NCBI RefSeq assembly: GCF_031844685.1
Contig: NZ_CP134605.1
Coordinates: forward strand, 2,686,001-2,750,000
Direction: 5' to 3'
Length of the DNA stretch: 64,000 nt
Source of the DNA: Streptomyces sp. ITFR-21
Lineage (GTDB): Bacteria > Actinomycetota > Actinomycetes > Streptomycetales > Streptomycetaceae
Part shown: positions 17,669 to 27,379 of the stretch, piece by piece
Layout: the number at the start of each line of letters is the position of its first letter
How positions within the stretch are numbered: the stretch's first letter is position 1
Notes under the pieces: model-generated
What the model was told of the DNA's origin: nothing
Seen by the model: only the letters and a program-made list of their open reading frames with translations
The model's database searches: none
Translations under genes and position numbers: made by a program

Positions 17669-18017
17669 GCCACGACCGTAGGACCGCGCCCGGGGCGGGA
17701 GGAGAGATGCGGGGGCAACGCCGGGGCAGTCGGGATGCCCCGCGCGGTCAGGGCCGGACCCGCCGGACGCCCCCGGCTGAGACGGCCCCGAGCCGCACCC
17801 GCGCTGCTCCCCCGCCCGCCCGGGGCCCCGCGCAGCGCGCCCCACTCCCACCGGACCCCGGGCCCACCGCATCACCGGCCCCGCGCCCCGACCCGCCGGG
17901 CCCGCGGCCCGAACCCCGCCCGATCGACGGCCCCGCCCCGCCCGCTCTCCCTGCGGGCCCCCGTCCCCCGCGCCTCCACCGCCACCGCCCCGTCACCGTC
18001 ACGAAGTGGAACCCCTC
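17669..18017. other. Divergent promoter region of the CIS cluster
   Basis: 349 bp between the membrane-protein gene and the LuxR gene. Extremely C-rich on the plus strand, with proline-coding-like frames that lack motifs. It must contain promoters in both directions; no consensus element stands out. Confidence 0.5.
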
Positions 18018-18719
18018 ATGTCAGGCTCCCCGAAAGACAGCCCGCTCATGATCGCCCCCAGGCCGCACCTGTCCCCCGCCGCGCCGACCGGCCGGCCGGA
18101 GCGGGTGAGTGTGGCCGTCTACGCCCAGGATGTGGTCCTGCACATCGGCGTCACCCACCAGCTCCGCCAGCGCCCGGAGGTGGAGCTGCTCACCGAGGCC
18201 GAGGCGGACCGGGCGCGGACCTCGCTCCTGGTCGTCGACGCCGTGGACGATTCCGTGATCGCCCTGCTGCAACGGATGCGGCGCAACGCCGCCACCAGGA
18301 CCGGCCTCGTCGTCGGCACCTTCGACGCCACAGCGCTGCAACGGGTGGTCGAGTGCGGGGTCACCGCGGTACTGCGGCGCGCCGAGGCGGACCAGGACCG
18401 GCTGCTGCACCTGGTGCTGGCGATGGCCAACGGCGAGGGCGTCCTACCCGGCGACCTGCTCGGGACGCTGCTGACCCAGGTCGGCAACCTCCAGCGGTCG
18501 ACGCTCGATCAGCGCGGCCTGTCGCTGTCCGCGCTGTCGGCGCGCGAGGCCGCCATGCTCCGCCTGGTGTCGGAGGGGCTGGACACGGCGGAGATCGCGC
18601 GGAAGACCTCGTACTCGGAACGGACCGTCAAGAACGTGCTGCACGAGATCACCACCCGGCTCCAACTGCGCAACCGGGCCCACGCGGTCGGCTTCGCCCT
18701 GCGCAACGGGCTGATCTGA
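18018..18719 (+). CDS. LuxR/NarL-type regulator of the CIS cluster
   Basis: About 233 residues. A degenerate receiver domain (VSVAVYAQDVVLHIGVTHQL, SLLVVDAVDDSV with an Asp at the phosphorylation strand, VVGTFDATALQRVVECGVTAVL). Then a LuxR HTH (LSALSAREAAMLRLVSEGLDTAEIARKTSYSERTVKNVLHEITTRLQLRNR). The acidic pocket is poorly conserved, so phosphorylation is doubtful. No histidine kinase is nearby. Position at the head of the CIS genes suggests it controls them. An in-frame GTG at 18006 is an alternative start. Confidence 0.88.
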   Translation: MSGSPKDSPLMIAPRPHLSPAAPTGRPERVSVAVYAQDVVLHIGVTHQLRQRPEVELLTEAEADRARTSLLVVDAVDDSVIALLQRMRRNAATRTGLVVGTFDATALQRVVECGVTAVLRRAEADQDRLLHLVLAMANGEGVLPGDLLGTLLTQVGNLQRSTLDQRGLSLSALSAREAAMLRLVSEGLDTAEIARKTSYSERTVKNVLHEITTRLQLRNRAHAVGFALRNGLI

Positions 18720-19070
18720 CCGGCCGCCCCGGCTGATACGCCCCGGCACCGCCCACCACCGACCCGGATCGACCGCCGCCGCCCAGCACCGACGGGTACC
18801 GCCCACCACCAGCGCCCACCATCAGCCCGGACCAACCACCGCCCGGCACGTCCCAGCGCCGGCCCGGACCACCGCCGCCCCCCACCGACCAGCGCCAGCC
18901 GGCAGCGATCAGCACCGCTCGGTGCCCCCGTGCCCGCGGATGGCCGTCCCCGGGCGCTGCCCGAAAGCACAGCCCGTGCTTCCCCCGCGCACGGACCCAC
19001 CGCCCTGCCGCGCACCCGGGCGCTTACCGCACCGTGGCGGGGCACGACCCATGGGTCCGGAGACTGCGAG
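18720..19070. repeat. C-rich, strand-asymmetric degenerate repeats
   Basis: 350 bp between regulator and beta-propeller gene. About 18740-18910 is a degenerate series of CCACCGCC, CACCGACC and CCAGCACCG words, nearly free of T and poor in G. Comparable tracts lie at 32253-32350 and 34938-35130. No gene is recognised; promoter for the next gene presumably lies at 18910-19070. Confidence 0.6.
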
Positions 19071-22000
19071 GTGGACGTGGACGGCACCGCTGGCCCCGGC
19101 GGGCCGCGCCGGCCGGGGAGATTCGGCGTGGCGCTGCTCCTAATGGTGCCGCTGGTCACGGTGACGGCCGCCGCGGGCCCCGCCGCCCCCGCCCCCGCCC
19201 CCCGGCCGGCCGCGGCCGAGGTGCCGGCGGCCGTGGCCGCGCCCGCCACCAGGATCGTCTACGCCGGCACCCGGTTCCGCAGCCTCGGCCAAGTCGGCAC
19301 CACCACGTCCAGCGAGCCGCTGTTCGGAGCGGGACCGGCGCACTTCGACGTCCAGCCCGCGGCCCTCGGGGACACCCTGGTGTTCGCGAGCCGGCGCGAC
19401 GAGCCGCGTCCGCAGGTCTACCTGCGGGCCCCCGACGGATCGGTGCGCAAACTGACCGCCGGCCGCGACGCGGCCCATCCGCGGCTGACCCCGGACGGCC
19501 GGGCCGTGGTGTTCGACTCGGCGGAGCCGGGCGGCCCGGCCGGCGCGACGCAGCGCGACCTGTGGCTGGTGCGCACCGACGGCACCGGCCTGACCCGGCT
19601 GACCGACACACCGTCCGACGAGGAGTGCCCGACCGTCTCACCGGACGGGCGGCTCCTCGCGTACTCCGGGGACGGCGACGCCGCGTCCGGACAACAGATC
19701 TTCGTACGGCCGCTGGCGGGAGGCGCGGTCACCCGGATCACCGACGCGCCCGGCACGGCCACGGAACCGGTGTGGAATCCGGTCGACGACGCGGCCCACC
19801 GGGACCTCGTCGCGTACACCTTCACCGCCGCCGACCCGGCTACCGGTCCGCGGCTGCGGGTGACCGGCGGCCCGGCCGGGGACCGGCCGCTGCTCGGGGG
19901 CGAGCAGGCACAGTGGCGGACCCACGGGGCAGCCTGGCTGCCCGACGGGGACGGGGTGCTGTTCCTCAGCCCCGACCGCACCTGCGACTGCCAGGGCGAC
20001 TGGGACCACGTCTTCCGGGCGCCGGCCGGCTCCGCCGACACCCCGCAGCTGGTGCTCAGCGAGGACCGGGAGGTCGGCCCGGCGACCTGGGTCGGACCGC
20101 TGGACGGCGGCTACGCGGTGGTGGACCGGGACACCGCGTCCGCGGAGCCCGCGCCGCCGGCGCCGCCCGGACAGCCCCAGCCGCCCGGCCACGCCGCGGC
20201 GAACGTGGCGACCCTCCAGGACGTCCGCGCGGACGGCGCCGACCCGCGCGACCTCGGGCTGCCCCTGCTGGCGGAGGACCCGGCGGCCGACACCGACACC
20301 GACCCGGCGCACGACCCGCTCTTCCGGCCGGCGGTCGGATACGACCCGTGGACCGAGCGGCAGGGCTACACCCCCGACGGCCGGCGCATCGTGGTCACCC
20401 GGTTCGAGGACGGCGCCGACGGCCGGATCGAGCGGATCTGGACGACCGGATCCGACGGGTCCGATCCGCAGCCGATGCCGCTGGCCGAGCGGGGTCCGGC
20501 CGACTGGGACACCGACCCCGCCTTCTCCCCCGACCGCCGCTACCTCGCCTTCACCCGGACCTCGCCGGGCGGCGTCGAGGGGCACCCCGGCCCGGACCCC
20601 GGCCCCGGCCGCGTCCTGATCGCCGACGCCGTCACCGGCGCGATCCTGGCCCGGGTCACCCCGGCGTCCGCGGAACAGGCGGACGCCCAGCCCACCTGGT
20701 CCGCGGACGGCTCGATGCTGGCCTTCACCCGCGACGACGGCGCCGGCGGCAAGCACATCTGGACCGTGCCGGTGGGCGACGACCTCGGCACCGGGCCGGC
20801 CGGCGGCCTCGGACCGCAGCGCGACCTGACCGCGCTGATCTGCCCCGCCGGCTGCGCGGTCATCGACGACAGCCCGGCGTTCTCCCCCGACGGACGGTCC
20901 ATCGCCTTCAACCGCAAGGAGAACCACGCCGGGAACAACGACCCGGCCGCCGAGTTCAACGGCCTCCTGCTGACCTCCGTCGCCGGCGACGACTGCCGGG
21001 CCGTCCTCCCCGAGGCCGCCCGGGGCACCGCCGACGCCTGCCACCGCGAACTGCCCGACGTGTCGGGCACCGGACCGCACCAGCCGCGCGACGCCGCGTG
21101 GACGGCGGACGGCGCCGGGCTGGTCATCAGCTCGCGCAGTGGCGCGTCCGTCGACTCCCCCGAGAAACTGAGCCTGGTGGACATCGCCGACGGGGCCCTG
21201 ACACCGCTGACCGCGGAGCTGCCGGGGCGGCAGAAGGAGCCCAGCGTCCAGGCGACGGCGGACCTGTCGGTGCGGGCCCCGGGCACGGTGCCGCCGGTCG
21301 CCGTCGGCACGGCCGGCCGCATCACCGTCGACATCGTCAACAACGGCCCCGATGCCTCGCCCGGCACCGGCCTCACCGTCGCTCCGCCGCCCGGTGTGAC
21401 GGTCACCGGCATCGGCTTCCCCGGCGGGGCGTGCGACGCCGCGTCCCTCCAGTGCGACGTGGGGACGGTGGCGTCCGGCGCCGGCGTACCGGTGACCGTG
21501 ACCCTGACCGGGCTCACCACCGGCGACCAGTCGGTGGACTGGTCGGTGACCGGCGTCGTCGTCGACCCGCAGCCGGGCGACAACACCGCCAGGACCGTGG
21601 TGCCGGTGTACGTGCCAGGCCCGCCGACCCCCACCCCGACCCCGAGCACGACCCCGAGCACGCCGCCGAGCACGAGCACGAGCACGCCGCCGCCTCCCCC
21701 TGCGCCCCCACCGCCCCCACCGCCGGCGGCCGGGCCCGGACTCCGGGTCACCGCCCAGCCGGATCCGGGCTACGTCGGCGGCCGGGTCGTGGTGACGTAC
21801 ACCGTGCGCAACGGCCGCAACGCGCTGGCGACCGGGCTGCGGCTGCGCGTCGGCCTGCCGGCCGGGATCCCGAACGGCGGACCGCCGCCCGGCTGCGACG
21901 CCTCGTGGCTGTGCGCGCTGCCGGACCTGGCACCGGGCGCCGGCGCCGTCGTACGGGTGGTGCTCGCGCCCGACCATGCGCTGACCGGGCGGGCAACGGG

Positions 22001-22373
22001 CGTCCTCACCACCACCGGGACGGACGCCGACCGGGCCGACAACACGGCCCGTACGACGCTGCGGATCCTCCAGCCGCGGATCGTCGCGGTACCGGACGTC
22101 GGCAAGCCCGGTTTCGTCACCTCCGTACGCGGCAGGGACTTCCCGCCGGGGGTGCCGGTGCGGTTCGCCTGGGACCCGGGGATCACCGCAGCCGCCGCGC
22201 CGACCGTGCCGGTCCCGGACGGCACGTTCGTCGGCCAGCTGCTCATTCTCGCCAAGGACCAGACGGGGCCGCGCACCATCACGGCCCGCGGGCCCGGATT
22301 CTCCCCGGTGACGACCGGGTTCCTGGTGGTGCCGGGCACCGTACAGCCGCCGGACGAGGTGACCCGCCGGTGA
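19071..22373 (+). CDS. Secreted or membrane-anchored beta-propeller (PD40/TolB-like) protein of the CIS cluster
   Basis: About 1100 residues from GTG at 19071. An N-terminal hydrophobic segment (FGVALLLMVPLVTVTAAAG) looks like a signal peptide. Then come WD40-like PD40 blades (TPDGRAVVFDS, SPDGRLLAYS, SPDRRYLAFT, SPDGRSIAFN), a DUF11/CARDB-like Ig domain (ITVDIVNNGPDASPGTGLTV), a long Pro/Thr linker, and a second Ig domain (VVVTYTVRNGRNALATGLRL), ending in an IPT-like segment. It overlaps the DUF4255 gene by 4 bases (GTGA), so it is part of the same operon. In related clusters a protein at this position could be cargo or a surface component; function here is inferred. Confidence 0.8.
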   Translation: MDVDGTAGPGGPRRPGRFGVALLLMVPLVTVTAAAGPAAPAPAPRPAAAEVPAAVAAPATRIVYAGTRFRSLGQVGTTTSSEPLFGAGPAHFDVQPAALGDTLVFASRRDEPRPQVYLRAPDGSVRKLTAGRDAAHPRLTPDGRAVVFDSAEPGGPAGATQRDLWLVRTDGTGLTRLTDTPSDEECPTVSPDGRLLAYSGDGDAASGQQIFVRPLAGGAVTRITDAPGTATEPVWNPVDDAAHRDLVAYTFTAADPATGPRLRVTGGPAGDRPLLGGEQAQWRTHGAAWLPDGDGVLFLSPDRTCDCQGDWDHVFRAPAGSADTPQLVLSEDREVGPATWVGPLDGGYAVVDRDTASAEPAPPAPPGQPQPPGHAAANVATLQDVRADGADPRDLGLPLLAEDPAADTDTDPAHDPLFRPAVGYDPWTERQGYTPDGRRIVVTRFEDGADGRIERIWTTGSDGSDPQPMPLAERGPADWDTDPAFSPDRRYLAFTRTSPGGVEGHPGPDPGPGRVLIADAVTGAILARVTPASAEQADAQPTWSADGSMLAFTRDDGAGGKHIWTVPVGDDLGTGPAGGLGPQRDLTALICPAGCAVIDDSPAFSPDGRSIAFNRKENHAGNNDPAAEFNGLLLTSVAGDDCRAVLPEAARGTADACHRELPDVSGTGPHQPRDAAWTADGAGLVISSRSGASVDSPEKLSLVDIADGALTPLTAELPGRQKEPSVQATADLSVRAPGTVPPVAVGTAGRITVDIVNNGPDASPGTGLTVAPPPGVTVTGIGFPGGACDAASLQCDVGTVASGAGVPVTVTLTGLTTGDQSVDWSVTGVVVDPQPGDNTARTVVPVYVPGPPTPTPTPSTTPSTPPSTSTSTPPPPPAPPPPPPPAAGPGLRVTAQPDPGYVGGRVVVTYTVRNGRNALATGLRLRVGLPAGIPNGGPPPGCDASWLCALPDLAPGAGAVVRVVLAPDHALTGRATGVLTTTGTDADRADNTARTTLRILQPRIVAVPDVGKPGFVTSVRGRDFPPGVPVRFAWDPGITAAAAPTVPVPDGTFVGQLLILAKDQTGPRTITARGPGFSPVTTGFLVVPGTVQPPDEVTRR

Positions 22374-23074
22374 TCCACGAGGTCGACGAAGCGCTGCGCG
22401 CCCTGGTCGCCGAGTCCGGGCTGGAGGCGTCCGGCGTCGAGATCGTCTTCGACGCGCCCACCCGCGACTGGGCGGCCCGCCGCAACGCCCCCACGGTCTG
22501 CGTGTTCCTGTACGACATCCGGGAGGACGCCACCCGGCGCGGCAGCGGCGCGGGAGAGGTCCACGACGAGGACGGGTACGTGGTGGCGCGGCGCACCCCG
22601 CCGCGCTGGTTCGAGCTGACGTACCTGGTCACCGTCTGGGCGAGCCGCCCGCAGGACGAGCACCGGCTGCTCTCGCACGTCCTGGCCGCGCTGGTGGCGG
22701 TCGACGCGCTGCCGCAGCGGCTGCTCACCGGCTCGCTCGCGGATCTCGGCCTGGCGGTGGACCTGGACGCGGGCGGGACCCGCCCGGACGGGCCGACGGC
22801 CACCGATGTGTGGTCGGCGCTCGGCGGCGAGCTGAAGGCGTCGCTCGGGGTACGGGTGCGCGCCCCGCTCGCCGGGGTGAGCCGGGCCGCCGCGCCGCCG
22901 GTGACCGAAGGGCTCGTCGTACGCTCGGCCGGCCGCCAGCCGGACGGCGACGCGGCGGCGGGCCGCCGACTGCGGTACGAGGAGCTGCCGGATCCGGGCC
23001 CGGAGGGCTTCACCGCTCCCCGCGAGCGCCGCCCCACGCCGGGCCGCCGCCGCAGAGGAGGCCGCCAGACGTGA
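22370..23074 (+). CDS. DUF4255 protein, CIS tail-terminator (Cis16-like)
   Basis: 234 residues, VIHEVDEALRALVAESGLEA, FLYDIREDATRR, RWFELTYLVTVWASRPQDEHRLLSHVLAAL. This is the DUF4255 signature found in nearly all extracellular-type CIS clusters, related to the phage tail terminator that caps the tube and sheath. GTG start overlaps the previous stop (GTGA), and its own stop overlaps the AAA+ gene in the same way. The last 25 residues are a basic, disordered tail. Confidence 0.9.
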   Translation: MIHEVDEALRALVAESGLEASGVEIVFDAPTRDWAARRNAPTVCVFLYDIREDATRRGSGAGEVHDEDGYVVARRTPPRWFELTYLVTVWASRPQDEHRLLSHVLAALVAVDALPQRLLTGSLADLGLAVDLDAGGTRPDGPTATDVWSALGGELKASLGVRVRAPLAGVSRAAAPPVTEGLVVRSAGRQPDGDAAAGRRLRYEELPDPGPEGFTAPRERRPTPGRRRRGGRQT

Positions 23075-25350
23075 CCGACACGGCCGCCACCGCCACCGCC
23101 GGCAGCTCCGGCACCCCCGCCCGTGCCGGCGCCTTCCGCCCCGCCGGCACCACCGCGACCACCGCCCCCTCCGGCGGCGCCGCGCCCTCCCCCACCGGCG
23201 GAGCCTCCGAGCCGGCCGCCACCACCGCCGACCCCGGCGACGCCCACCGCTCCGCCGGGACCCCGGACGGCGTGGGGGCCTTCGAGCCGGTCGGCGCCGC
23301 CGGCACCCTGGAGCCCCTCTGGGCGCGGCTGCGGCTCGTCGAGGAGCGGGTGCGGTACGCCGTCGCCGCTCGGCGCGCCGCCGATCCCGACCCCGGCGAC
23401 CCCTACCGGGGCCAGTACCTCTCCCCCGAGGCCGTGCGGCGGATCCTGGACGCGCCGGGCGGGCTGCGGGTGCCGGGGGACGAGGCGCCGCCGGTCCCGG
23501 CCGGGTCCGTACTGGGGGCGCTCGCCGCCGGATTCGGGCTGTCGCCGCTGGAAACGGATCTGCTGCTGGTCGCGGTGGCCCCGGACCTCGACGCCCGGTT
23601 CGAGCCGCTGTACGGCTACCTCAACGACGACCTGACCCGGCGCCGGCCGACCGTCGGGCTGGCCCTGGAGCTGTGCGGACTGCCCGCGGCGTCGGCCGCC
23701 CGCTTCCGGCTCGCCCCGGCCGCGCCCCTGGTGGCCGGCGGCCTGCTGAAGGTCACCGAGCCGGACCGCCCCGTGCTGTCGCGGACGCTGGCGGTCCCGG
23801 ACCGGGTCACCGCGCATCTGCTGGGCGACGCCGAACCGGACGCCCGGCTCGCCGGGGTGCTCGCCGAGGCCGCGCCGGATCCGGCGGCCGAGACCGCGCA
23901 GGTGCGGCGGGCCGCCGCCGCGGTCTGCTCCGGGACGGGCCTGGTGCACCTGCTCGACCGCGGCGGCGACGCGCCCGGTCTGGCCGTCGCGGCTCTGCGG
24001 GCGGCCGGGCTGCGCCCGCTGGTCCTCGACGCCGCGGCCCTGTTCCAGCGCCCCGCCGACGTACCCGCGCTCGCCGCGGTGGCCGCCCTGGAGGCCCGCC
24101 TCACCGGGGCGGGTGTCGTGCTCGGCCCGCTGGAGGCGCTGCCCGGGGAACCCGCGGAACGGGGCCGCGGGCTGGGCGAGGTGTGCGCGGCGCTGCGCGG
24201 CACACCCGTGTTCCTGTACGGCGCGGCGGGCTGGGATCCGCGGTGGGCGGCCGACACCCCGGTCGTCCTGCCGGTGCCGCCGCCCGCCCCGTCCCGGCAG
24301 GCCGAGCGCTGGCGGCACGCGCTGCGCGCCGCGGGCGCCGCGGACCTGCCGGACCGCGAGGTCGGCGCACTGGCCCGCGCGGTGGCCGCGCACCGCCTCG
24401 ACGGCGGGCAGTTGCGCCGGGCCGCCGACGCGGCGGTGCGCGGTGCCGCACTGGCCGGCCGCCCGGTCGCGGCCGACGACCTGCGGGCCGCCGTACGGGC
24501 GCAGAACGGCGCTGGGCTCGCCCGGCTGGCCCGCCGGGTGGTGCCGGAGGTCGGCTGGGACGACCTGGTGCTGCCCGCGCCGACCCACCGCCGGCTGCGG
24601 GAGCTCGCGGTCCGCGCCCGGCACCGCGAACAGGTGCTCGGGCAGTGGCGGATGCGGCCGGGCGGCGGCCGGGGGCGCGGGGTGATCGCGCTGTTCGCGG
24701 GCGAGTCGGGTACCGGCAAGACCATGTCCGCCGAGGTGGTCGCGGCGGACCTCGGAATGGACCTGTACGTGGTCGACCTGTCCACCGTCGTCGACAAGTA
24801 CATCGGCGAGACGGAGAAGAACCTGGAGCGGATCTTCACCGAGGCGTCCGCGGTCAACGCGGTGCTGCTCTTCGACGAGGCCGACGCGATCTTCGGCAAG
24901 CGGTCCGAGGTCAGGGACGCGCACGACCGGCACGCCAACATCGAGTCGGCGTACCTGCTCCAGCGCATGGAGTCGTTCGACGGGATCGCCGTACTGACCA
25001 CCAACCTGCGGGCCAACCTGGACGAGGCGTTCACCCGGCGGCTGGACGTGGTGGCCGAGTTCCCGGTGCCCGACGCCGCCCAGCGCCTCGCCCTGTGGGA
25101 GCGGTGCCTGGGCGACCGGCTGCCGCGCGCCGCCGACCTGGACCTCCGGTTCTGCGCCGACCGCTTCGAGCTGGCCGGCGGCTCGATCCGGGCCTGCGCG
25201 GTCAGCGCCGCCTATCTCGCGGCCGAGTCCGGACAGCCGCTCGCCATGGGGCAGTTGGTGGCGGCGGTGGCGCAGGAGTACCGCAAGCTCGGCCGGCTGA
25301 TCCTGGCGGGCGAGTTCGGCCCGTACCTGGCGGCGGTCACCGGCGTCTGA
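23071..25350 (+). CDS. AAA+ ATPase of the CIS cluster (Cis15-like)
   Basis: 759 residues. A low-complexity Ala/Pro-rich start is followed by the N-terminal region conserved in CIS ATPases (LWARLRLVEERVRYAV, PGDPYRGQYLS, GLSPLETDLLLVAVAPDLDARFEPLYGYLNDD). Then a degenerate first ATPase-like unit and an active C-terminal AAA+ module: Walker A GESGTGKT (about 544-551), Walker B VLLFDEADAIFGKR, sensor-1 VLTTNLRANLDEAFTRRLD with arginine finger RR. Such ATPases are required for particle assembly or remodelling. No ribosome-binding site is needed if coupled through the GTGA overlap. Confidence 0.93.
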   Translation: MTDTAATATAGSSGTPARAGAFRPAGTTATTAPSGGAAPSPTGGASEPAATTADPGDAHRSAGTPDGVGAFEPVGAAGTLEPLWARLRLVEERVRYAVAARRAADPDPGDPYRGQYLSPEAVRRILDAPGGLRVPGDEAPPVPAGSVLGALAAGFGLSPLETDLLLVAVAPDLDARFEPLYGYLNDDLTRRRPTVGLALELCGLPAASAARFRLAPAAPLVAGGLLKVTEPDRPVLSRTLAVPDRVTAHLLGDAEPDARLAGVLAEAAPDPAAETAQVRRAAAAVCSGTGLVHLLDRGGDAPGLAVAALRAAGLRPLVLDAAALFQRPADVPALAAVAALEARLTGAGVVLGPLEALPGEPAERGRGLGEVCAALRGTPVFLYGAAGWDPRWAADTPVVLPVPPPAPSRQAERWRHALRAAGAADLPDREVGALARAVAAHRLDGGQLRRAADAAVRGAALAGRPVAADDLRAAVRAQNGAGLARLARRVVPEVGWDDLVLPAPTHRRLRELAVRARHREQVLGQWRMRPGGGRGRGVIALFAGESGTGKTMSAEVVAADLGMDLYVVDLSTVVDKYIGETEKNLERIFTEASAVNAVLLFDEADAIFGKRSEVRDAHDRHANIESAYLLQRMESFDGIAVLTTNLRANLDEAFTRRLDVVAEFPVPDAAQRLALWERCLGDRLPRAADLDLRFCADRFELAGGSIRACAVSAAYLAAESGQPLAMGQLVAAVAQEYRKLGRLILAGEFGPYLAAVTGV

Positions 25351-25783
25351 CGGGCGGGGCCGGCCGCACGGCCGGATCGGGCCGGCGGACCGCGCAGGCG
25401 AATCGGGCCGGCGGACCGCACCGGCGGACCGGTCAGGAAGGACCGCGCGTCCCGGGCATCCCACGCGTCCCCGTGCGTCCGGCGCGCCCACCGCTGGGCG
25501 CGGAGGTCCGCGGCCCGCCGCCGCCCCGCCCGCGTCCGCACGCCGCGGACCTCCCGCAGACCTCGCCGCAGACCTCGCCGCGCCGCGCCGAACCGGCTCC
25601 GGCGGTGTCCAGGTCCGCACGGGCACGGCCGGCGGCCGGGGAGGCACCCGGACGGCCCGACCGGGCGTCCGGACAGGCAGCGGGGCTGCCCCCGGCCAGG
25701 TCCGCCCGCCCCTGTCGCCCCGCCGGACGCGCCTCGGAGACTCGGCATCGACGCATGTGATCCGGAACCGTGGAGGAGCGAGC
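25351..25783. other. Intergenic region upstream of the sheath gene
   Basis: 433 bp of extreme GC content. Imperfect direct repeats of GGGCCGGCGGACCG occur near 25380-25430. Likely holds the promoter for the structural operon that begins with the sheath; no clear -10/-35 pair seen. Open frames here lack motifs. Confidence 0.5.
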
Positions 25784-27343
25784 ATGGCGACGTACCTCAC
25801 CCCAGGCGTGTACGTGGAGGAGGTGCAGTCCGGTGCCCGTCCGATCGAAGGGGTCGGCACCGCCGTCGCCGCGTTCGTCGGGTTCGCCCGGACCGGCCCG
25901 TTCCACGAACCGACGCTGGTGACCAACTGGGACCAGTACACGCAGCGGTTCGGCGGCTTCACCGAGGGCACCTACCTGGCGCACGCCGTGTACGGCTACT
26001 TCTCCAACGGCGGCGGCGCGGCCTACGTGGTGCGGGTCGGCGGCCCCGCCGCGGACTCCTCGGCGCCGGCGGTCGGCGACGGCCGCGCGTCCCGGGACGC
26101 GGGGACGGTCGAGCCGGTGGCGCTCGGCGGGTTCCTGGTAGCGGGCCGGCCCGGCACCTCCGGTCTGTCGGTGGAGATCGCCGACCCCGAGGGCGAGAAC
26201 CCGCCCGAGGACCGCTTCAGGCTGCTGGTCCGCCAGGGCGGCCAGGTGGTGGAGACGTACGACGTGTCCACCCGCAAGAACGTCAAGGGCTACGTGGTCG
26301 CCCAGGTCCGGGCCTCGCGGCTGATCCTGGTCACCGAGCAGCGCGACACCGCCCAGAGCCGCCCCGACAGCCAGACGGTGGCCCTGCCTGACGCGGCCGC
26401 CCCGTCCGCCGGACCGGGCGGCGAGGTGTCCAGGACCGATCCGGCCGAGTACGTCGGCGACGCCGCCGCCCGCACGGGGTTCGCCGGGCTGGAGGCCATC
26501 GACGAGATCACCATGGTCGCGGTCCCCGACCTGATGGGCGCCCACCAGCGCGGCGACATCGACGCCGAGGGGGTGCGCGCCGTCCAGCTCGCGGTGATCT
26601 CGCACTGCGAGCAGATGGGCGACCGGGTGGCGGTGCTGGACACCCCGCCCGGACTCAACGCCCAGCAGGTGCGCGCCTGGCGCAACGACGAGGCGGGTTA
26701 CGACTCGCGGTACGCCACCCTCTACTACCCGTGGGTGCGGGTCTTCGACCCGGCCACCGGCCGCAACACCGCCGTCCCGCCGAGCGGCCACATCGCCGGG
26801 GTGTGGGCGCGCAGCGACGCCGAGCGCGGCGTGCACAAGGCGCCCGCCAACGAGGTGCTGCGGGGCGCGGTGGACCTGGAGATCCGGCTCAGCAAGGGCG
26901 AGCAGGACCTGCTCAACCCGATCGGCGTGAACTGCGTACGGGCCTTCCCCGGGCGCGGCATCCGGGTGTGGGGCGCCCGCACCCTGTCCTCCGACCCGGC
27001 CTGGCGCTACCTGAACGTCCGCCGCCTGTTCAACTACCTGGAGGAATCCATCCTGCTGGGCACCCAGTGGGTGGTCTTCGAACCGAACGACGACCGGCTG
27101 TGGTCCAGCATCCGCCGCAACGTCACCGCGTTCCTCACCGAGGAATGGCGCCGGGGCGGGCTCTTCGGCCGCACCGCCGACGAGGCGTTCTACGTGAAGT
27201 GCGACCGCGGCAACAACCCGCAGGAGTCCATCGACCAGGGCCGCGTGGTCTGCGAGATCGGGGTCTCGCCGGTGAAGCCGGCCGAGTTCGTGGTCTTCCG
27301 GCTGGCCCAGTTCTCCGACAGCACCAGCCTCATTGACGAGTGA
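25784..27343 (+). CDS. CIS sheath protein (Cis2-like)
   Basis: 519 residues, MATYLTPGVYVEEVQSGARPIEGVGTAVAAFVG, the typical sheath N-terminus. Conserved C-terminal sheath part: GIRVWGARTLSSDPAWRYLNVRRLFNYLEESI, then WVVFEPNDDRLWSSIRRNVTAFL and FVVFRLAQF. The middle insertion domain (about 95-330) is the surface-exposed variable region. Forms the contractile outer tube that shortens to drive the inner tube. Strong GGAGGAGCGAGC ribosome-binding site. Followed by the tube gene 36 bases on. Confidence 0.96.
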   Translation: MATYLTPGVYVEEVQSGARPIEGVGTAVAAFVGFARTGPFHEPTLVTNWDQYTQRFGGFTEGTYLAHAVYGYFSNGGGAAYVVRVGGPAADSSAPAVGDGRASRDAGTVEPVALGGFLVAGRPGTSGLSVEIADPEGENPPEDRFRLLVRQGGQVVETYDVSTRKNVKGYVVAQVRASRLILVTEQRDTAQSRPDSQTVALPDAAAPSAGPGGEVSRTDPAEYVGDAAARTGFAGLEAIDEITMVAVPDLMGAHQRGDIDAEGVRAVQLAVISHCEQMGDRVAVLDTPPGLNAQQVRAWRNDEAGYDSRYATLYYPWVRVFDPATGRNTAVPPSGHIAGVWARSDAERGVHKAPANEVLRGAVDLEIRLSKGEQDLLNPIGVNCVRAFPGRGIRVWGARTLSSDPAWRYLNVRRLFNYLEESILLGTQWVVFEPNDDRLWSSIRRNVTAFLTEEWRRGGLFGRTADEAFYVKCDRGNNPQESIDQGRVVCEIGVSPVKPAEFVVFRLAQFSDSTSLIDE

Positions 27344-27379
27344 CCCCCGGGTCCGGCAGGAAAAAGGTGACACACAGCC

